Shown: in pieces, positions 38,975-49,400 of the stretch
How positions within the stretch are numbered: position 1 is the first letter of the stretch
How the letters are laid out: every line of letters begins with the position of its first letter
Made by a program: the position numbers and the translations under genes
Origin: Herbaspirillum autotrophicum
GTDB lineage: Bacteria; Pseudomonadota; Gammaproteobacteria; Burkholderiales; Burkholderiaceae_D
Reading direction: 5' to 3'
Assembly: GCF_001189915.1 (NCBI RefSeq)
Contig: NZ_LFLS01000022.1
Location: 44,622 to 108,621, forward strand
Length of the DNA stretch: 64,000 nt
Notes under the pieces: model-generated
Told to the model about the DNA's origin: nothing
The model's input: the letters and a program-made list of their open reading frames with translations, nothing else
The model's database searches: none

Positions 38975-40714
38975 ATGCTTGCCCAACAAAAACAACGTAT
39001 TACCGAATTATTCCAGGATGCCCTGACGCCGCTGATCGCCGGAACCGAACTGAAACCGGCGATTACGCTGGAGCGTCCGCGCGATCCGTCGCATGGCGAT
39101 ATTGCCTGCAACATCGCCATGCAGCTGGCCAAGCCGTTGAAGAAAAATCCGCGCGAACTGGCGCAGGCAATCGTGGATGCCGTGCTGGCGCATCCCGGAC
39201 GCGGCGACCTGATCGCCTCGGCCGATATCGCCGGACCCGGCTTCATCAATCTGCGCGTGGCGGAAGCCGCCAAGCAGGCGGTGGTGAGCGTGGTGCTGGC
39301 CGCCGGTGAACATTACGGCAAGAGCACCGACGGCGCCGGCAAAAAAGTATTGGTGGAATTTGTCTCGGCCAATCCGACGGGGCCGCTGCACGTCGGCCAC
39401 GGCCGTCAGGGGGCACTCGGCGATGCCTTGTCGGCCTTGCTGGATTCGCAAGGCTACGACGTTACCCGCGAGTTTTACTATAACGACGCCGGGGTCCAGA
39501 TCGCCACGCTGGCTTCCTCGGTGCAGGCGCGCGCCAAAGGCGCCAAGCCGGGCGATGCAGACTGGCCGGAGTCGGCTTACAACGGCGACTACATTGCCGA
39601 CATCGCCAATGATTTCCTCGCCAAAAAAACGGTTGCCGCCAGCGACGGCGAACCTGCCAGCGCCAGCGGCGATGTCAATGATGTCGACTCGATCCGCAAA
39701 TTCGCAGTGGCCTATCTGCGGCGCGAGCAAGATCTCGATTTGCAGGCCTTCGGCGTGCGTTTCGACAATTACTATCTGGAATCATCGCTGTACAGTGACG
39801 GCAAGGTAGCGGCAACGGTCGAGGCGCTGGTCAAGGCCGGCAAGACCTATGAGCTGGATGGCGCGCTGTGGCTGCGCACCACCGATTACGGCGATGACAA
39901 AGACCGTGTCATGAAAAAAGGCGACGGTACCTTTACCTACTTCGTACCCGATGTTGCCTATCACATCACCAAATGGCAGCGCGGTTTCGGCAAGGTCATC
40001 AATGTTCAGGGCAGCGATCACCACGGCACCATCGCCCGGGTGCGCGCCGGTTTGCAGGCCGCCAATGTCGGCATTCCGGAAGGTTATCCGGATTACGTGC
40101 TGCACAAGATGGTGACGGTCATGAAGAACGGCGAGGAAGTGAAGATTTCCAAGCGCGCCGGCTCTTACGTCACGTTGCGCGATCTGATTGAATGGTCGAC
40201 CGGCACGGATGAAGCCGGCGAAGGCGAAGTACGGGATCTGACCCGTGGTCGCGATGCGGTGCGTTTCTTCCTGATTTCGCGCAAGGCCGACAGCGAATTC
40301 GTGTTCGACGTCGATGTGGCGCTGACGCGTTCCGATGAAAACCCGGTTTATTATGTGCAGTACGCGCATGCGCGTATCTGCTCGGTGCTGGCGCAATGGG
40401 GCGGCGATGAAGCTTCCTTGTCGGCAGTGCAGGATTTGTCGCCGCTGACGGCGCCGCGCGAAGTCAGCCTGCTGGCCAAGCTGGCTGAATATCCGGAAGC
40501 CCTGGCGCATGCGCTGCAAGAGCTGGGACCGCATCAGGTGGCGTTTTATCTGCGTGACTTGGCGGGCGAGCTGCATAGCTACTACAATGCGGAACGGGTG
40601 CTGGTGGACGATGCCGCGACCAAGATGGCACGTCTGGCCTTGATGTGCGCGACACGTCAGGTACTGCGCAATGGTCTGGCGCTGATCGGTGTATCGGCGC
40701 CATCGAGAATGTAA
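38975..40714 (+). CDS. argS: Arginyl-tRNA synthetase
   Basis: A 579-residue class I synthetase. The N-terminal additional domain (about 1-110) precedes the HIGH-like motif HVGHGRQG near 139, and the KMSKS-like loop [10 protein letters not shown] lies near 390. The C-terminal anticodon-binding helical domain ends at [17 protein letters not shown], with family NxxRVLxD and RLAL elements. Length matches bacterial ArgRS. The SPOR-domain gene begins five bases after the stop, suggesting an operon with it and dsbA. Confidence 0.97.
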   Translation: MLAQQKQRITELFQDALTPLIAGTELKPAITLERPRDPSHGDIACNIAMQLAKPLKKNPRELAQAIVDAVLAHPGRGDLIASADIAGPGFINLRVAEAAKQAVVSVVLAAGEHYGKSTDGAGKKVLVEFVSANPTGPLHVGHGRQGALGDALSALLDSQGYDVTREFYYNDAGVQIATLASSVQARAKGAKPGDADWPESAYNGDYIADIANDFLAKKTVAASDGEPASASGDVNDVDSIRKFAVAYLRREQDLDLQAFGVRFDNYYLESSLYSDGKVAATVEALVKAGKTYELDGALWLRTTDYGDDKDRVMKKGDGTFTYFVPDVAYHITKWQRGFGKVINVQGSDHHGTIARVRAGLQAANVGIPEGYPDYVLHKMVTVMKNGEEVKISKRAGSYVTLRDLIEWSTGTDEAGEGEVRDLTRGRDAVRFFLISRKADSEFVFDVDVALTRSDENPVYYVQYAHARICSVLAQWGGDEASLSAVQDLSPLTAPREVSLLAKLAEYPEALAHALQELGPHQVAFYLRDLAGELHSYYNAERVLVDDAATKMARLALMCATRQVLRNGLALIGVSAPSRM

Positions 40715-40719
40715 ATTGC

Positions 40720-41367
40720 ATGAAGAATCTCAACGTGAAACAGCAAAACTTGAAATACGAAAAACAGGGCGGCGGCACTTTTCTGGGCTTGATCATCGGG
40801 CTGATTTTCGGTCTCGGCATTGCCGTCGTGGTGGCGCTGATGATCACCAAGTCACCGATTCCGTTTGTGAATAAAGTCACCAAACAGGAACGTACCGAAT
40901 TGTCGCCAAGTCAGGCCGCCGATCCGAACAAGCCGTTGTATGGCAATCGCGACAGCGCCAAGGAAGCAGCGAAAGATCAGGCCAAGGCGCCGGATCAGCC
41001 GCCGGCCGAGGTCAAGAAGCCTGACGTCGCACCGGTCGCACCGCCGGCGCCGGTGGTGAAGGCACCGGAAGCCAAACCGGCCACACCGGCCAAGGATCCG
41101 GCTGGCGCCAAGACCGACAGCGGTGACGAAAAATGGACATATTTCCTGCAAACCGGCGCATTCCGCGAGCAAAGCGATGCCGAAAGCGCACGCGCCAAGC
41201 TGGCGCTGCTCGGTTTCGAAGCCAAGGTGTCCGAGCGGCCATCCGATAACGGCACGCTGTATCGGGTGCGTATCGGCCCGTTGGCGCAAGTGGAAACAAT
41301 GAACCGTATTCGCAGCAAACTGTCCGATAACGGTGTCGATGCCGCCATCGTTCGCGTACCAAAATAA
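40720..41367 (+). CDS. SPOR-domain membrane protein (FtsN-like)
   Basis: A 215-residue bitopic protein. A short cytoplasmic N-terminus and one membrane helix (LGLIIGLIFGLGIAVVVALMI, about 25-45) lead to a Lys/Pro/Ala-rich periplasmic linker. A C-terminal SPOR domain (about 140-215) contains YFLQTGAFREQSDAESARA and LYRVRIGPLAQVE. SPOR domains bind septal peptidoglycan lacking stem peptides, so a role in cell division is likely. The ATG at 40720 starts five bases after argS. The argS-SPOR-dsbA order is common in betaproteobacteria. Confidence 0.88.
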   Translation: MKNLNVKQQNLKYEKQGGGTFLGLIIGLIFGLGIAVVVALMITKSPIPFVNKVTKQERTELSPSQAADPNKPLYGNRDSAKEAAKDQAKAPDQPPAEVKKPDVAPVAPPAPVVKAPEAKPATPAKDPAGAKTDSGDEKWTYFLQTGAFREQSDAESARAKLALLGFEAKVSERPSDNGTLYRVRIGPLAQVETMNRIRSKLSDNGVDAAIVRVPK

Positions 41368-41399
41368 AACCGATCGTTTCCATGAAAGAGGTAATGTTT

Positions 41400-42101
41400 A
41401 TGCGTTTGTTCCGCCACGTGCTTGCCGCCCTGAGCCTGAGTCTGCTCGCCGTTTCCGCTGGCGCTTCGCCAGCCAATCCACAAAGTGGTGTCGATTTCCG
41501 TACCCTGGAGCAGCCGCAGTCGACTGACTCCGGCAAGAAAATCGAAATCACCGAATTCTTCTGGTACAGCTGCCCGCATTGCAGCGCGTTCGATCCGGCG
41601 CTGCAAGCCTGGGTCAAGAAGCAGGGCGACAAGATCGTCTTCAAGCAAGTCCCGGTCGCCTTCCGTGATTCCTTCGTGCCGCAGCAAAAGCTGTATTACG
41701 CACTGGAAGCCATGGGCAAGACCGCTGAAATGAATCCGAAGATTTTCCATGCGATCCACGTCGAACGTCAGCGTGTTGATACCGACAAGACGATTCTGGA
41801 ATTCATCGAGAAGCAAGGTATCGACAAGCAGAAATTCCTCGATGCGTACAACTCCTTTGGTGTTGCCGCCAAGCTGCGTCGCGCCTCCCAGTTACAGGAA
41901 GCCTACAAGATCGACGGCGTGCCGACGATTGCCATCGACGGCCGTTTTCTGACGTCGCCTTCGATTGCCGGTGCGACTTTATCGAATCAGCCGGAATCGA
42001 TGCAACAGGCTGCCGCGTTGCAAGTGATGGATCATCTGGTGGCCAAGGTCGCTGCCGAAAAATCGGCTGAACCAGCCAAGGCACCGGCCAAGAAGAAGTA
42101 A
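41400..42101 (+). CDS. dsbA: Periplasmic thiol:disulfide oxidoreductase DsbA
   Basis: A 233-residue exported thioredoxin-fold protein that introduces disulfides into periplasmic proteins. The signal peptide is about 1-22 (LAALSLSLLAVSAGASP). The active site is C58-P-H-C61 in WYSCPHCSAF, the classical DsbA pair, and the cis-Pro loop is GVPTIAIDGRF near 180. A Lys/Ala-rich tail ends the protein. Of three in-frame ATGs the one at 41400 has GAGG eight bases upstream. A terminator follows. Confidence 0.95.
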   Translation: MRLFRHVLAALSLSLLAVSAGASPANPQSGVDFRTLEQPQSTDSGKKIEITEFFWYSCPHCSAFDPALQAWVKKQGDKIVFKQVPVAFRDSFVPQQKLYYALEAMGKTAEMNPKIFHAIHVERQRVDTDKTILEFIEKQGIDKQKFLDAYNSFGVAAKLRRASQLQEAYKIDGVPTIAIDGRFLTSPSIAGATLSNQPESMQQAAALQVMDHLVAKVAAEKSAEPAKAPAKKK

Positions 42102-42121
42102 TTTCTTGTTTCCCGGCCAAT

Positions 42122-42155
42122 AGTCCGTTGCTCGCAAGAGCGCGGACTTTTTTTA
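42122..42155 (+). terminator. Rho-independent terminator after dsbA
   Basis: AGTCCG...CGGACT outer stem (42122-42127 with 42143-42148) with an inner TGCTC/GAGCG helix and GCAA loop, followed by a T-run to 42154. It ends the argS-SPOR-dsbA unit. Confidence 0.85.
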
Positions 42156-42165
42156 TTGGAATACG

Positions 42166-42948
42166 ATGCGCAGAGTCTTTATCACGGGAGCATCCAGCGG
42201 ACTGGGCCAGGCACTGGCGCGCGCGTATGCGGCGCAAGGGGCCGTGCTCGGACTGGTGGCGCGTCGCGGTGAGTTGTTGCAGCAGTTATGCGACAGCCTG
42301 CCGCAGCCGCAACGGCATCACGTCTATGCATTGGATGTGACCGATCATGCGGCACTGGCAGCTGCCGCTGCCGACTTCATCGCGGCCGAAGGCGGTGCCG
42401 ATGTGGTGATTGCCAACGCCGGCATCTCGCAAGGCACGCTGACCGATTACGCCGAAGACTTGCCGGTATTCGAGCGCATCATTGCCACCAATGTGACCGC
42501 AACCGTGGCAACCTTCACCCCGTTTTTGACCGACATGCGCGCCCGCGCCGACAGTGCCGCTTGCCGTCTGGTCGGTATCGGCAGCGTAGCCGGCATTCGC
42601 GGTTTGCCCGGTGGCGGCGCCTACAGCGCGTCCAAGGCAGCGGTGATCAGCTATTGCGAATCCTTGCGCGTGGAATTGCGCAACAGCGGCATCAAGGTGG
42701 TGACGATTGCACCGGGCTACATCGATACGCCGATGACCCAGGTCAATCAGTATTCGATGCCGTTCCTGATGCCGCCCGAAAAATTCGCCGCCAAAGCGAT
42801 CGCCACCATTGAGCAGGGTTGCAGCTATCGCGTGATTCCGTGGCAGATGGGGGTAGTTGCCAAACTGCTGCGGCTGCTTCCCAACGCGGTCTATGACTTT
42901 GCCTTTGCCCGCGCGCCGCATAAAAAGCGAAACCTGCAGCAGAAGTAG
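42166..42948 (+). CDS. Short-chain dehydrogenase/reductase
   Basis: A 260-residue classical SDR. The NAD(P)-binding motif is TGASSGLGQALARAYA at 7-22, NAG appears as VIANAGISQG near 85, the catalytic Ser is in GIGSVAG near 140, and YSASKAAV supplies Tyr and Lys near 153-157. It continues with IAPGYIDTPMT. The substrate is not deducible. The C-terminus KKRNLQQK is basic. It lies between the dsbA terminator and fmt. Confidence 0.92.
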   Translation: MRRVFITGASSGLGQALARAYAAQGAVLGLVARRGELLQQLCDSLPQPQRHHVYALDVTDHAALAAAAADFIAAEGGADVVIANAGISQGTLTDYAEDLPVFERIIATNVTATVATFTPFLTDMRARADSAACRLVGIGSVAGIRGLPGGGAYSASKAAVISYCESLRVELRNSGIKVVTIAPGYIDTPMTQVNQYSMPFLMPPEKFAAKAIATIEQGCSYRVIPWQMGVVAKLLRLLPNAVYDFAFARAPHKKRNLQQK

Positions 42949-43008
42949 TCGCATCCGCGACAGCGCCGGCACCTGTATCGCAGGTGCAGATCGATCAGTG
43001 AGAACAGT

Positions 43009-43962
43009 ATGAAAATCATCTTTGCCGGAACCCCGGAATTCGCTGCCGTCGCGCTCAACGCGCTGTACGATGCCGGCCATGAGATCACCCTGGTGTTGAC
43101 GCAGCCGGATCGTCCGGCCGGGCGCGGCATGCAGTTGCAGGCATCGGCCGTGAAGCAATGTGCCCTGGCGCATGGCACGCCGGTGGCGCAGCCGCAATCG
43201 CTGCGGCTCGACGGCAAATATCCCGACATCGCCAAAGAGGCGCATGCGTTGCTGCTGACCACACCGCACGACGTCATGATCGTCGCCGCCTACGGACTGA
43301 TTTTGCCGCGCAGCGTATTGGATATTCCGCCGCGTGGTTGCATCAATATTCACGCCTCATTGCTGCCGCGCTGGCGTGGCGCGGCACCGATTCATCGTGC
43401 CATCGAAGCCGGCGACAGTGAAACCGGCGTCACCATCATGCAGATGGAAGAAGGGCTCGATACCGGGCCGATGATGCTGATGGAAAGTTTACCGATTCTG
43501 GATACGGACACTACCGGCAGTTTGCACGACAAGCTGGCAACGCTGGGCGGCGCCATGATTGTGCAAGCCTTGCAACAGTTTGAGGCCGGCACTTTGCAAG
43601 CCACGCCGCAGCCAGAAGCCGGCGTCAATTACGCGGCCAAGATCAGCAAGGAAGAAGCCGCGCTCGACTTTACGCAAGATGCGACGGTACTGGCGCGCAA
43701 GATTCGCGCCTTCAATCCGTTCCCGGGTGCGACCGGGAAATTCGGAGACGTCGTGGTCAAGTTGTGGCAGGCACAGGCACTGGATACTTCAACCGCAGCG
43801 GCGCCCGGTCAGGTTCTTGCCGCCAGCGCGCAGGACGGTGTCTTGATTGCCTGTGGTCAGGGCGTGTTGCGTGTGACGGAATTGCAAAAGCCGGGCGGCA
43901 AGCGTCTGGCGGTGGCTGAATTCCTCAAGGGGTTTGCGCTCGAAGGCGGCAGTTTCCACTAA
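43009..43962 (+). CDS. fmt: Methionyl-tRNA formyltransferase
   Basis: A 317-residue enzyme that formylates initiator Met-t[19 protein letters not shown] is the canonical start and [20 protein letters not shown] near 111-130 contains the catalytic Asn/His and SLLPRWRG loop. [13 protein letters not shown] follows, and the C-terminal OB-like domain has [10 protein letters not shown] near 240. Often paired with def (peptide deformylase), which is not adjacent here. The LysR gene follows 26 bases later. Confidence 0.97.
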   Translation: MKIIFAGTPEFAAVALNALYDAGHEITLVLTQPDRPAGRGMQLQASAVKQCALAHGTPVAQPQSLRLDGKYPDIAKEAHALLLTTPHDVMIVAAYGLILPRSVLDIPPRGCINIHASLLPRWRGAAPIHRAIEAGDSETGVTIMQMEEGLDTGPMMLMESLPILDTDTTGSLHDKLATLGGAMIVQALQQFEAGTLQATPQPEAGVNYAAKISKEEAALDFTQDATVLARKIRAFNPFPGATGKFGDVVVKLWQAQALDTSTAAAPGQVLAASAQDGVLIACGQGVLRVTELQKPGGKRLAVAEFLKGFALEGGSFH

Positions 43963-43988
43963 CCACGCAGGTCAACCAGGGCCGCTTC

Positions 43989-44891
43989 ATGGACCAGTTC
44001 ACTGCAATGCGCATCTTCCGCCAGGTAGTCGAGCAGGGTGGTTTTTCGGCAGCGGCCGAGGCACTTGATATTTCCCATACGGTGGTGTCGCGGCAAATCC
44101 GGCAACTGGAAGAGTCGCTCGGCGCCCAGTTGTTGAACCGCACTACCCGCCGCTCGGCATTGACCGAGGTCGGGCAGGAATATTACCGGCGCTGCATCGA
44201 TATTCTGGAACAGGTGGACGCCGCCGCCCGCGCGGTGGCCCATCATCAGGCGCGCCCGGCGGGCATCTTGCGCATCAATGCGCCGATGGCATTTGGCACG
44301 CTGGAATTATCGAAGTGGTTGCCGCAATTTCTGCGTCAGTATCCGGAACTCGGGGTGGATATCGTCTGCAATGACCGCTTCGTCGATCTGATTGCGGAAG
44401 AATTCGATGTCGGTTTGCGGATCACGCGTTCGCTGCCGGATTCGACGCTGATCGCCAAAAAACTGACCCAAAGCGATATGGTGCTGGTGGCGGCACCGGC
44501 CTACCTGCAGCAATATGGCGTACCGCAGACGTTGGCGGACTTGAGCCGTCACAACTATATGGCCTATTCGCTGGCCTTGCAGACCACTGATTTGTCTTTT
44601 TCCGACCGCAATGGCGTCATCCATCAAGTCAGCGTGAGCGGTAATTTTCAGGCCAACACCGGCATGGTGGTATCGGATGCGGTGCGGGCGGGTTTGGGCT
44701 TTACCGCTTCGGCTACCTTTGTCGTACATGAGGATTTGCGCAGCGGCGCGTTGGTGCCGATACTGCCTGAATATCAATTGCAGCCGCGCGACCTGTATGT
44801 GCTTTACCCGCAGAATCGCCACCTGTCGCCGAAAGTGCGCGCCTTTGTCGATTTCGTTACCGCCTACTATTCCCAGCCGCACTGGGAATAG
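43989..44891 (+). CDS. LysR-family transcriptional regulator
   Basis: A 300-residue LysR regulator. The N-terminal winged helix (FRQVVEQGGFSAAAEALDI, VVSRQIRQLEESLGAQLLNR, about 9-55) binds DNA. The effector domain (about 90-295) follows, of the CrgA/DsdC-like group with PAGILRINAPMAFG. Its last codons form one arm of a perfect 17-bp palindrome. It converges on the isochorismatase-like gene; target and inducer are unknown. Confidence 0.92.
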   Translation: MDQFTAMRIFRQVVEQGGFSAAAEALDISHTVVSRQIRQLEESLGAQLLNRTTRRSALTEVGQEYYRRCIDILEQVDAAARAVAHHQARPAGILRINAPMAFGTLELSKWLPQFLRQYPELGVDIVCNDRFVDLIAEEFDVGLRITRSLPDSTLIAKKLTQSDMVLVAAPAYLQQYGVPQTLADLSRHNYMAYSLALQTTDLSFSDRNGVIHQVSVSGNFQANTGMVVSDAVRAGLGFTASATFVVHEDLRSGALVPILPEYQLQPRDLYVLYPQNRHLSPKVRAFVDFVTAYYSQPHWE

Positions 44892-44898
44892 TAGGCGG
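44860..44898. repeat. Perfect 17-bp palindromic hairpin at the end of the LysR gene
   Basis: CCGCCTACTATTCCCAG (44860-44876) and its exact reverse complement (44882-44898) flank the 5-base loop CCGCA. The LysR stop codon lies in the right arm. It sits between two convergent genes whose stops are 18 bases apart, so it could act as a bidirectional transcription barrier. It lacks a T-run on either strand. Confidence 0.85.
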
Positions 44899-44909
44899 CC
44901 CGGGCCTGA

Positions 44910-45521
44910 TCAGGCGACCGGCAATTTCACGATGTCATCGGTGCTGATGATTTCACCGAAGGCATCGGCAATCGTCACCAGCGCCGAGCGGTGCAATGCG
45001 TCATGGGCAATCGCCCCGCCGCCGGGCGCATCGATATCACGCGTGGCGGCAGCGTCGCTGGCGACAATGACGGCATAACCGGCCGGCGCTGCATCGCGCG
45101 ACGCGCCGGCGACGCAGGCGTGGGTCATCAGGCCGCTGATGATCAGGGTCTTGATGCCGGCCGCTTTCAATTGCGCATCGATATCAGTATTGACGAAGAC
45201 GCTGACCTGTTCTTTTTGAACCACGTGATGATGCGCCGCCGGTTGAATCGCGGCATGAAACGCGACGTTGTTGCTGTCGCGCGCGAAGATCGGCGAACCG
45301 GCCGGCCGGACGTGCTGGACATGGAATACCGGGATGTGGTGCTGATCGGCGAAACGGATCAGGCGGTTGGCGTTGGCCAGCGCCTTGAGACCGTCGGGAA
45401 TCGGCATCTTTCCCGTGAAATATTCATTTTGAAAATCGATCACCAGCAATGCCGTGCTGGCAGCTTGCAATGCGGTAGTGGCGGGGGCGCCGGCAATGGT
45501 GCGGATGGTGGGGTGGGACAT
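44910..45521 (-). CDS. Isochorismatase-family cysteine hydrolase
   Basis: A 203-residue alpha/beta hydrolase of the isochorismatase/nicotinamidase superfamily. LLVIDFQNEYFTGKMP near 25-40 holds the catalytic Asp, the Lys is in VVQKEQVSVF near 100, and ISGLMTHACVAGASRDA near 125-142 holds the nucleophile Cys. The triad is complete. The substrate is unknown. AGGAGAACTTC precedes the ATG at 45521, so the longer frame to 45626 is rejected. The convergent LysR gene could regulate it, but this is only positional. Confidence 0.88.
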   Translation of the reverse strand: MSHPTIRTIAGAPATTALQAASTALLVIDFQNEYFTGKMPIPDGLKALANANRLIRFADQHHIPVFHVQHVRPAGSPIFARDSNNVAFHAAIQPAAHHHVVQKEQVSVFVNTDIDAQLKAAGIKTLIISGLMTHACVAGASRDAAPAGYAVIVASDAAATRDIDAPGGGAIAHDALHRSALVTIADAFGEIISTDDIVKLPVA

Positions 45522-45680
45522 GAAGTTCTCCTGAGGTGGATGGATGCGACGACAGGACGAAGCATAGTGCCGATCCGGTGCCAGCAACAGTAGCGCGGCG
45601 CGACAAGATTTGTGCCGATTCCGCACAAATGGTCAGTGCCTTAGTCGGCCCAAGATTCAACGCATGAATCGGCTCATGAA

Positions 45681-46247
45681 TCAGCTTGCCTCGATAATCT
45701 GCCGCAATTGTTGCCAAAAAAGCACTTCACCGCGATGCACGTTGTCGGCCCAGTCGCTGGCAGAGGCTTCATTGGCATCATCGGTGATGAATTTGAACGC
45801 GCGCCACGACACGCCATAACGATGGCAGGTATGCGCGATGGCAAACAATTCCATGTCGACCACATCGACGTTTTGCTGATGCAACCAGTCATCGCTGGCG
45901 GTGACGAAGCTGTCGCCGGTGCCGCAGCGGGCAGCGCCGAAGCCGGAACTGTAGCTGCCCGGCTCATCCGATAGCGGGGTGATGCCGCGTTCGGCGAGCG
46001 GCATGGCCAGCATGTCGCGCTGAATGACGTGCGCAATTTCGAGCAAGCCGGCATGTACCCGATTGATCTTGCCGGCCGTGCCGAAGTTGACGATCAGGCC
46101 TGGCTGACGCGTGAGAATCGCTGCCGTGGCGGCAGAAGCGGCATTGATTTTGCCGACGCCGGTGTAAATCACCTCAATTCCGGCCGGCGCAGCAGCAGCC
46201 GGCAGTTCGGATTGCAGCGCGGTCAGGATCACTATTTTCGGTGTCAT
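45681..46247 (-). CDS. MTA/SAH nucleosidase-like protein (purine nucleoside phosphorylase superfamily)
   Basis: A 188-residue protein, shorter than E. coli MtnN (232). [13 protein letters not shown] is the N-terminus and [20 protein letters not shown] and [10 protein letters not shown] match the base-binding side. [17 protein letters not shown] and [18 protein letters not shown] supply the ribose-binding Met-Glu pair and region. [16 protein letters not shown] holds the catalytic Asp. Cleavage of S-adenosylhomocysteine or methylthioadenosine is likely. It is divergent from metH, whose cycle generates SAH, so the context supports this. The start is the ATG at 46247; upstream frame lacks similarity. 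Confidence 0.8.
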   Translation of the reverse strand: MTPKIVILTALQSELPAAAAPAGIEVIYTGVGKINAASAATAAILTRQPGLIVNFGTAGKINRVHAGLLEIAHVIQRDMLAMPLAERGITPLSDEPGSYSSGFGAARCGTGDSFVTASDDWLHQQNVDVVDMELFAIAHTCHRYGVSWRAFKFITDDANEASASDWADNVHRGEVLFWQQLRQIIEAS

Positions 46248-46395
46248 GGCAGTTTTTATTTTCGTGAAAGGGCACGCGGTAAAGACGGGGGAAAGACGGG
46301 AGATATCTGCGAATGCCGTCAAATTCGCGCTACAGGAGTCGTTTTTGCAGCATTTTCGCCAGTCTCTGAAACGCATAAGACTAAGGGGTTTGGCG

Positions 46396-46451
46396 TATAA
46401 TTTCCACACTTTTAACCCGGCACCCGTACTTTGTCCGCGATCCGGGTTTTT
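46396..46451 (+). promoter_or_regulatory. metH promoter -10 box and short leader hairpin with T-run
   Basis: A perfect TATAAT (46396-46401) is followed by a leader of roughly 80 bases. Within it AACCCGG (46414-46420) pairs with CCGGGTT (46442-46448), continuing into TTTTT (46447-46451), like a terminator with a 21-base loop. No good -35 box was found. An attenuation or riboswitch role is inference; the conserved core of the SAH riboswitch was not recognised. Confidence 0.45.
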
Positions 46452-46485
46452 GCATTGTTTTCACCGTATTTTCAAAGAGCGCCTG

Positions 46486-49400
46486 ATGAAGCCAAACGAC
46501 TATTGCCCTGCCGAATTGCTGTTGCGCGATCTGATGTCGCAACGCATCCTGATTCTGGACGGGGCGATGGGCACCATGATTCAGCAATACAAGCTGACCG
46601 AGGAAGATTATCGTGGCGAGCGGTTTGCCGGTTTCAGCGTGCCGGGCAAGGAATTGTTCGTCAAGGGCAACAATGAATTGCTGTCGCTGACGCAGCCGCA
46701 CATCATTCAGGAAATCCACGAGCAATACCTGGCGGCGGGTGCCGATCTGATCGAAACCAATACCTTTGGTGCGACCGGCGTGGCGCAGGACGACTATCAC
46801 ATGGCGCATCTGGTGTACGAGATGAACGTGCAGTCGGCCCGGTTGGCGCGTGCCGCGTGCGACAAGTATTCAACGCCGGACAAGCCGCGCTTTGTCGCCG
46901 GCGCGTTGGGACCGACCCCGAAGACTGCCTCGATTTCGCCGGATGTGAATGATCCCGCCGCGCGTAACGTCTCTTTCGATCAACTGGTCACCACGTATCT
47001 GGAACAGACGCGCGCGCTGGTGGAAGGCGGCGCCGATGTGCTGCTGGTCGAAACCATCTTCGATACGCTCAATTGCAAGGCCGCCCTGTTTGCGCTCGAT
47101 ACCTTCTTCGAAGAATCAGGCAAGCGTTTGCCGATCATGATTTCCGGTACCGTGACCGATGCCTCGGGACGGATTCTGTCCGGCCAGACCGTGCCGGCAT
47201 TCTGGAATTCGATCCGTCATGCGCGGCCACTGACGGTCGGCTTGAACTGCGCGCTCGGTGCGGCGCTGATGCGTCCCTATGCCGAAGAATTGTCGAAGAT
47301 CGCCGATACCTTCGTGTGTATTTATCCGAATGCGGGTTTGCCCAATCCGATGAGTGATACTGGCTTCGATGAAACGCCGGATGTTACTTCGGCCTTGCTC
47401 AAGGAATTCGCCGAAAGCGGCTTCGTCAACGTCGCCGGCGGCTGCTGCGGCACCACGCCGCCGCATATCAAGGCGATTGCCGAGACGGTCGCCAGCATTG
47501 CCCCGCGCAAGGTGCCGGAAGGGACGCATGAAATGCGGTTGTCCGGTCTGGAACCGTTCACGATCAATGATCAGTCGCTGTACGTCAACGTCGGCGAGCG
47601 GACCAACGTCACCGGCTCCAAGGCGTTTGCCCGTCTGATCCTCAACGAGCAGTACGACGAGGCACTGGCGGTGGCGCGGCAGCAGGTCGAAAACGGCGCC
47701 CAGATCATCGACATCAACATGGATGAGGCGATGCTCGATTCGGTCGCCGCCATGACGCGCTTCCTCAACCTGATCGCATCCGAACCGGATATCGCGCGGG
47801 TGCCGATCATGATCGACTCGTCCAAGTGGTCAGTGATCGAAGCCGGCCTGAAATGCGTGCAGGGAAAATCCATCGTCAACTCGATCTCGATGAAAGAGGG
47901 CGAGGAAAAATTCCTGCATGAAGCCAAGTTGTGCCGTCGCTATGGCGCGGCAGTGATCGTGATGGCGTTCGATGAAGTCGGTCAGGCCGATACCTTCGAG
48001 CGCAAGACCGAGATTTGCGAACGCGCCTATCGCTTGCTGGTCGACAAGGTCGGCTTTCCGCCCGAAGATATCATTTTCGATCCGAACATTTTCGCGGTCG
48101 CGACCGGTATCGAAGAACATAATAACTACGCGGTTGATTTCATCGAGGCGACACGCTGGATTCATCAGAATCTGCCGTATGCCAAGATCAGCGGCGGCGT
48201 CTCCAACGTCAGCTTCAGCTTCCGCGGCAATGATCCGGCGCGGGAAGCGATTCACACCGTGTTCCTGTATCACGCAATCAAAGCCGGCATGACCATGGGT
48301 ATCGTCAACGCCGGCATGATCGGCGTCTATGATGATTTGCCGGTCGAGTTGAAGGAACGCGTCGAAGACGTGGTGCTCAATCGCCGCCCCGATGCCACCG
48401 AACGCATGATTGATATCGCCGCCACGCTCAAGGCCGGCGATAAAAAGGAAGAAGCCACGCTGGAATGGCGCGGCGAAACCGTGCAAAAGCGTCTGGCGCA
48501 TGCACTCGTGCATGGCATCACGCAATGGATCGTGGAAGATACCGAAGAAGCGCGGCAGCAATTGCTGCGTGACGGTGGCCGTCCGATTCATGTGATTGAA
48601 GGTCCGTTGATGGACGGCATGAACATCGTCGGCGACCTGTTCGGTCAGGGCAAGATGTTTTTGCCGCAAGTGGTGAAGTCGGCGCGCGTCATGAAGCAGG
48701 CGGTGGCGCATCTGATTCCGTTCATCGAGGAAGAAAAGCGGCTGCACGAACAGGAAACCGGCATTGCCAGCAAGCCCAAGGGCAAGATCGTGATTGCCAC
48801 GGTCAAGGGCGACGTGCATGACATCGGCAAAAACATCGTGTCGGTGGTGTTGCAGTGTAATAACTTCGAAGTCGTCAACATGGGCGTGATGGTGCCGTGT
48901 TCGCAAATCCTGGCCAAGGCCAAGGAAGAGAATGCCGACATCATCGGCTTGTCCGGTCTGATCACGCCGTCGCTGGAAGAAATGGCCTACGTGGCCAAGG
49001 AAATGCAGCGCGATCCGTATTTCAGCGGCCTCAAGATGCCGTTGCTGATTGGTGGCGCCACCACTTCGCGTGCGCATACCGCGGTCAAGATCGCACCGAA
49101 TTACGATGGCCCGGTGGTCTATGTGCCGGATGCCTCGCGTGCGGTTGCAGTGGCGCAGTCACTGCTGACGCCGGAACAGAAAGATCAGTACGTCGCCGAT
49201 ATCAACGCCGATTACGTGCGTATCCGTGAACAGCACGCCAACAAGAAGGCGGTGCCGCTGGTATCGATTGCGGCCGCGCGTGACAACAAGACAGCGCTGG
49301 AATTTGCCCCGCTCAAACCGAAGTTCATCGGCCGCCGGGTGTTCAAGAATGTCGATCTGGCGACGCTGTCCAATTACATCGACTGGGGCCCGTTCTTCCA

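Noticed and set aside
46248..46485. SAH riboswitch upstream of metH
   Set aside because: The conserved core of that riboswitch was not found; only a terminator-like hairpin is visible.
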